NCBI RefSeq assembly: GCF_014773245.1
Contig: NZ_JACWMX010000005.1
Coordinates: 372,001 to 436,000 of the forward strand
DNA length: 64,000 nucleotides
Direction: 5' to 3'
Source of the DNA: Mucilaginibacter glaciei
GTDB taxonomy: Bacteria > Bacteroidota > Bacteroidia > Sphingobacteriales > Sphingobacteriaceae
Made by a program: the position numbers and the translations under genes. The notes beneath the pieces were generated by a model that was not told the origin of the DNA, did not search any database, and saw nothing but the letters and a program-made list of their open reading frames with translations. The stretch's first letter is position 1; each line of letters opens with the position of its first letter. This document shows, one piece after another, positions 60,991-64,000 of this stretch.

Positions 60991-61359
60991 ATGGATTTGA
61001 AACCAACAGAAAGCGAGCTGGAAATATTACAAGTGATTTGGAAGAGGGGACAGTGCAGCGTGCGCGATGTGCACGAGGAGTTGGCCAAAAGCAAAGATGC
61101 AGGTTATACTACTACACTTAAGTTGATGCAAATAATGCACGAAAAGGGCTTGGTAGAGCGTGATACCAATGCAAAAACCCATTTATACAAAGCCGTAATA
61201 AGCCGCGAACAGGCGCAAAAAGGTGCTTTGGATAAAATTATCTCGACGGTATTTAAGGGGTCTACGTCTGATCTGGTGATCCAGGCGCTGGGCCAGCACC
61301 GCGCATCAAAAGATGAAATAGATGCGATAAAGGATTTTTTGAAAAAGTTTGAAGAATAG
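60991..61359 (+). CDS. BlaI/MecI family transcriptional repressor
   Basis: A 122-residue winged-helix protein. The pattern KPTESELEILQVIWKRGQCSVRDVHEELAKSKDAGYTTTLKLMQIMHEKGLVERD is typical, followed by a dimerisation part with the cleavage-prone linker of the family. In staphylococci the partner BlaR1 cleaves the repressor on antibiotic binding. Here the neighbour is an M56 peptidase without a penicillin-sensor domain, so the inducing signal differs. Confidence 0.95.
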   Translation: MDLKPTESELEILQVIWKRGQCSVRDVHEELAKSKDAGYTTTLKLMQIMHEKGLVERDTNAKTHLYKAVISREQAQKGALDKIISTVFKGSTSDLVIQALGQHRASKDEIDAIKDFLKKFEE

Positions 61360-61431
61360 CTTAGAGGTATCAGTTATCGGTTATTTAATAATAGGATTCA
61401 GCATTAGGGTTTAGATTTTAGCATTTACAAC

Positions 61432-63462
61432 ATGGAAAACATACTGTACAACATCAGTCAGGTTATAGGGATTAGCATTATCCACTCGCTGTGGCAGGGT
61501 TTGCTTATCTACTTTCTGTTGCGTTTGGCGCTGCTGTTCGCCGCGTGTTTGCCGTCATCAAAAAAATATTTGCTGGCGGTGAGCAGTCTGCTGGCTATTA
61601 CCGCCTGGTTTGCCTTTACCCTGTTTAACGAAGTGCAGGCCTATAACTGGCTTGCTGTAAAGCCTGCTAATCTGGCCAATATGCCTTTACTGATGGAGCT
61701 GCCCAGCAACATGCGTCGGTTGAATGAACAAAGCATCCGTTACTATTACAGTATTGAGAGGTATCTGCCCTATGTGGCGTGTTTGTATGTTTTAGGCTTG
61801 TTATTAAATGCGGGTAAGCTGATTTGGAGCCGTAGCAGGATCAATACCATTAAACACACCATGAGTTTAGATGTGGTATTACAGCAGCAGATAACCCGCT
61901 TTGCAGAACGGTTTGAAATCACCAAAAAAGTAAAAGTCGGCCTCAGCAAAATGGTTGATGTGCCCTGCATTGTAGGCTATTTAAAACCGGTGATCTTGCT
62001 GCCGTTCACGTTATCAACCTATTTGTCTGATGAAGAAATAGAGGCCATTTTAATGCACGAACTGGCCCATATTAAACGCAACGATTATTTGATGAACGTT
62101 GCCCAGCAGGTAATAACCACCCTGTTGTTTTTTAACCCTTGTGTACTACTGATAAATAAAATAATTGGCGAAGAGCGCGAAAACAGCTGCGATGATCTGG
62201 TAGTTGATGCCACACAAAACCCAATTATATATGCCAAAGCTCTATTTAAATTAGAACAAACCCGCCAGAATGAGTTACAGTTAGCGCTGGCTGTAACAGG
62301 CAAAAAGTATCATTTATTAAACCGAATTGAACGTATCATGAAAACTAAAAAACAAACTCAAAGCGTGCGCCCAACTTTAGTGGCCATGCTGATATTAACT
62401 GCAGGCGTTGGCTGTATGGCCTTACTTAATCCCGAAATTGCCCAGGGGAAGATCTCGGTGAAAGCGATAAAGCCGGCTATCGAAAATTTACTGGCAGACA
62501 CCATCCGCAAACCGGCGGTAAGTGCCAAAACTAAAACTGATAAAACAGCAGCCAGGGCTAAGTATAAGGTGATTAAATTTAACCAGGTGAGGGTTGACGG
62601 TAAAGACAACGTTTATTACAACAATGGAATGAAAGACCCGCAATTAGAAAGGTTGGCCGCCGATGTTGACAAGCACGCGAAAGTGATAGGTGAGTACTAC
62701 GACAGCGATAAATTTAAAGCCTTTAGCGCCGATATGGAAAAGCACGGTAAAGACATCGACGCTTTTTATAATAGCGACCGGATAAAACAGGCGACCGCCG
62801 CACAGGAAAAAGTCGCTAAAGAATTTGAAGCCAAATGGGGCGGCAAAAACAGCAAAATGGAGCAAACCGGCAAACAAATGGAAGCTTTAGGCAAGGAGAT
62901 GGAAACCTACTTCAACTCACCTGCATTTAAAGAGGCGGATAAAAAGCTGAAAGCGAAGTACGACATCAAAAACAACTATGGCGATAGCCGTGACGAGAAT
63001 TACAGAAAGTACCAGGCCGAAATGCAAGCCAACCTATCGCCCGAAATTAAGGAGACAACTGCCCGCATGAAAAAATTAGGCGACGAAATGCGAAACGTTT
63101 ACGGTGCCGATATGCGCAAAGATGCCGACAAGATGCGCGCTATGGGCGATAGCATGCGCCGCGCTTTCCAAAACCCTGATATTAAAGTAGAGCAAGATGA
63201 AATTCGCAGAGCAGGCGATAAGATGCGTGCCTATGCCGATAACCCAGAGATAAAAAAGCAAAAGGAAGAACTGCGCAAAGCCAGTGAAAAGTTACGAGCC
63301 TACACCCAAACCCCTGAGTTTAAAGCTAAGGTAAAGGAATGGCGGGCAACCCACCCTGAGGTTTACAACTGGAACAACAACGAGAATGAAATTCCGGCAC
63401 CTGCTGCACCCGCTGCCCCGCCCGCAGCACCCGCAAACCCGGATTCAATAGTGAAGCCGTAA
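61432..63462 (+). CDS. M56 family (BlaR1-type) membrane metallopeptidase
   Basis: A 676-residue protein. Four membrane segments lie in residues 1-130 (WQGLLIYFLLRLALLFAACL and others), then the cytosolic M56 domain with the zinc motif H209-ELAH-213, then a further membrane span at about residues 310-335. The outer part is not a penicillin-binding domain: it is a long charged region (about 390-650) of repeats of about 30 residues with MEKHGKDIDAFYNSD or MRKDADKMRAMGDSM, followed by a Pro/Ala-rich end. The repeats may be a periplasmic coiled-coil sensor. Confidence 0.9.
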   Translation: MENILYNISQVIGISIIHSLWQGLLIYFLLRLALLFAACLPSSKKYLLAVSSLLAITAWFAFTLFNEVQAYNWLAVKPANLANMPLLMELPSNMRRLNEQSIRYYYSIERYLPYVACLYVLGLLLNAGKLIWSRSRINTIKHTMSLDVVLQQQITRFAERFEITKKVKVGLSKMVDVPCIVGYLKPVILLPFTLSTYLSDEEIEAILMHELAHIKRNDYLMNVAQQVITTLLFFNPCVLLINKIIGEERENSCDDLVVDATQNPIIYAKALFKLEQTRQNELQLALAVTGKKYHLLNRIERIMKTKKQTQSVRPTLVAMLILTAGVGCMALLNPEIAQGKISVKAIKPAIENLLADTIRKPAVSAKTKTDKTAARAKYKVIKFNQVRVDGKDNVYYNNGMKDPQLERLAADVDKHAKVIGEYYDSDKFKAFSADMEKHGKDIDAFYNSDRIKQATAAQEKVAKEFEAKWGGKNSKMEQTGKQMEALGKEMETYFNSPAFKEADKKLKAKYDIKNNYGDSRDENYRKYQAEMQANLSPEIKETTARMKKLGDEMRNVYGADMRKDADKMRAMGDSMRRAFQNPDIKVEQDEIRRAGDKMRAYADNPEIKKQKEELRKASEKLRAYTQTPEFKAKVKEWRATHPEVYNWNNNENEIPAPAAPAAPPAAPANPDSIVKP

Positions 63463-63480
63463 TCATTAGTTATTTATTTG

Positions 63481-63516
63481 AATAGCGGGAGGTGAAAACC
63501 TCTCGCTATTTTTTTT
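63481..63516 (+). terminator. Terminator after the blaR1-like gene
   Basis: A 13-bp stem AATAGCGGGAGGT / ACCTCTCGCTATT (one G-T pair) with a GAAA loop and a T-run. Confidence 0.9.
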
Positions 63517-63595
63517 AGCATTTGTTGATGGTAAAACAGATAACTAAGCATCTTTTTGTAATTTAGTACTTTCAATAAAAGAGGGTACTTTTTTT

Positions 63596-64000
63596 ATGCT
63601 TCAAAAGCTAACCATACAAAATTACGCGCTGATAGATAACCTGGAGATCAATTTCGATAAGGGTTTGAATATCCTCACCGGTGAGACAGGCGCGGGTAAA
63701 TCGATCATATTAGGGGCACTATCATTGATATTAGGGCAGCGGGCCGAAAGCCGTTACTTTTTTAATCAGCAAAAAAAATGTGTGATAGAGGGCTATTTCA
63801 AAATAGCCGGTTTTCACCTCAATACTTTTTTTGAAGAGAACGACCTGGATTATGAGGGCGATACCGTGCTGCGCCGCGAGATCTCTGCCGATGGCAAATC
63901 GCGCGCATTTGTGAACGATACCCCGGTAAACCTCACACAGATCAAAAACCTGGGCGAACGCCTGATCGATATCCACTCGCAGCATGCCACCCGCGAAATT
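63596..64000 (+). CDS. recN: DNA repair protein RecN, N-terminal part
   Basis: The gene starts at ATG 63596 and runs off the window (135 codons seen). The SMC-like ATPase start is clear: LQKLTIQNYALIDNLEINFDKGLNILTGETGAGKS with Walker A GETGAGKS at residues 29-36, then ILGALSLILGQRAE and DIHSQHATREI. RecN helps hold broken DNA ends in recombination repair. Confidence 0.95.
   Translation, partial: MLQKLTIQNYALIDNLEINFDKGLNILTGETGAGKSIILGALSLILGQRAESRYFFNQQKKCVIEGYFKIAGFHLNTFFEENDLDYEGDTVLRREISADGKSRAFVNDTPVNLTQIKNLGERLIDIHSQHATREI

Noticed and set aside
1..64000. CRISPR arrays and rRNA genes
   Set aside because: No regularly spaced direct repeats and no rRNA-like sequence were seen.

Overview
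The window looks like a Bacteroidota chromosome, most likely Sphingobacteriaceae (Mucilaginibacter/Pedobacter-like). The signs are -7 promoter boxes of the TAnnTTTG type, almost no Shine-Dalgarno sequences, two proteins with type IX secretion 'gliding motility-associated' C-termini, DUF1080 and GH43 carbohydrate proteins, and a BlaI/BlaR1-type pair. The genus is inferred from these features only; no search was run.

Host left part (1-23.5 kb): the end of an ABC-transporter permease, a Tat-exported Gfo/Idh/MocA oxidoreductase with a two-domain DUF1080 protein, a bacilliredoxin, an M23 peptidase, ahcY, a GAF/4xPAS histidine kinase, a polysaccharide deacetylase, a GH43 glycosidase, pdxJ, two large T9SS-sorted surface proteins, gcvP, a single-domain response regulator and an MBL-fold hydrolase. 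Host right part (60.9-64 kb): a BlaI-type repressor, an M56 membrane metallopeptidase and the start of recN.

Between them lies an apparently intact Mu-like transposable prophage of about 37 kb (best guess 23566-60806). At its right end an S24/CI-type repressor (59222, rightward) with a lipoprotein co-gene faces a long leftward early operon: HTH protein, small membrane protein, MuA-type transposase, MuB-type ATPase, a second P-loop ATPase, two DnaA-domain-IV-like proteins, DUF3164, several microproteins, a cytosine methyltransferase, DUF4406, ASCH-like, a GemA-like protein, DUF551-like and DUF1643. The late genes run divergently from a promoter region at about 40.9 kb. Head genes go right (terminase subunits, DUF1320, DUF935 portal, MuF, gpG). 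Protease/scaffold, capsid, holin, lysozyme, tail tube, tail chaperones, tape measure, tail tip, collar and fibre go left. No sheath gene was recognised, so the virion is probably a long-tailed siphovirus (like the D3112/B3 transposable phages) rather than a myovirus like Mu. A Dam-type adenine methyltransferase sits at the left end.

The most unusual points are: a perfect T7 slippery site at the end of the portal gene that leads into a MuF frame with no normal start codon; a nuclease-like (PD...ExK) C-terminal domain on that MuF protein; a -1 frameshift arrangement in the tail chaperone genes; tandem DnaA-domain-IV-like proteins beside the transposition genes; a transposase whose catalytic set reads D-E-35-E; and tail-module proteins with Sec signal peptides. 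Several genes below 60 codons were added by direct reading.
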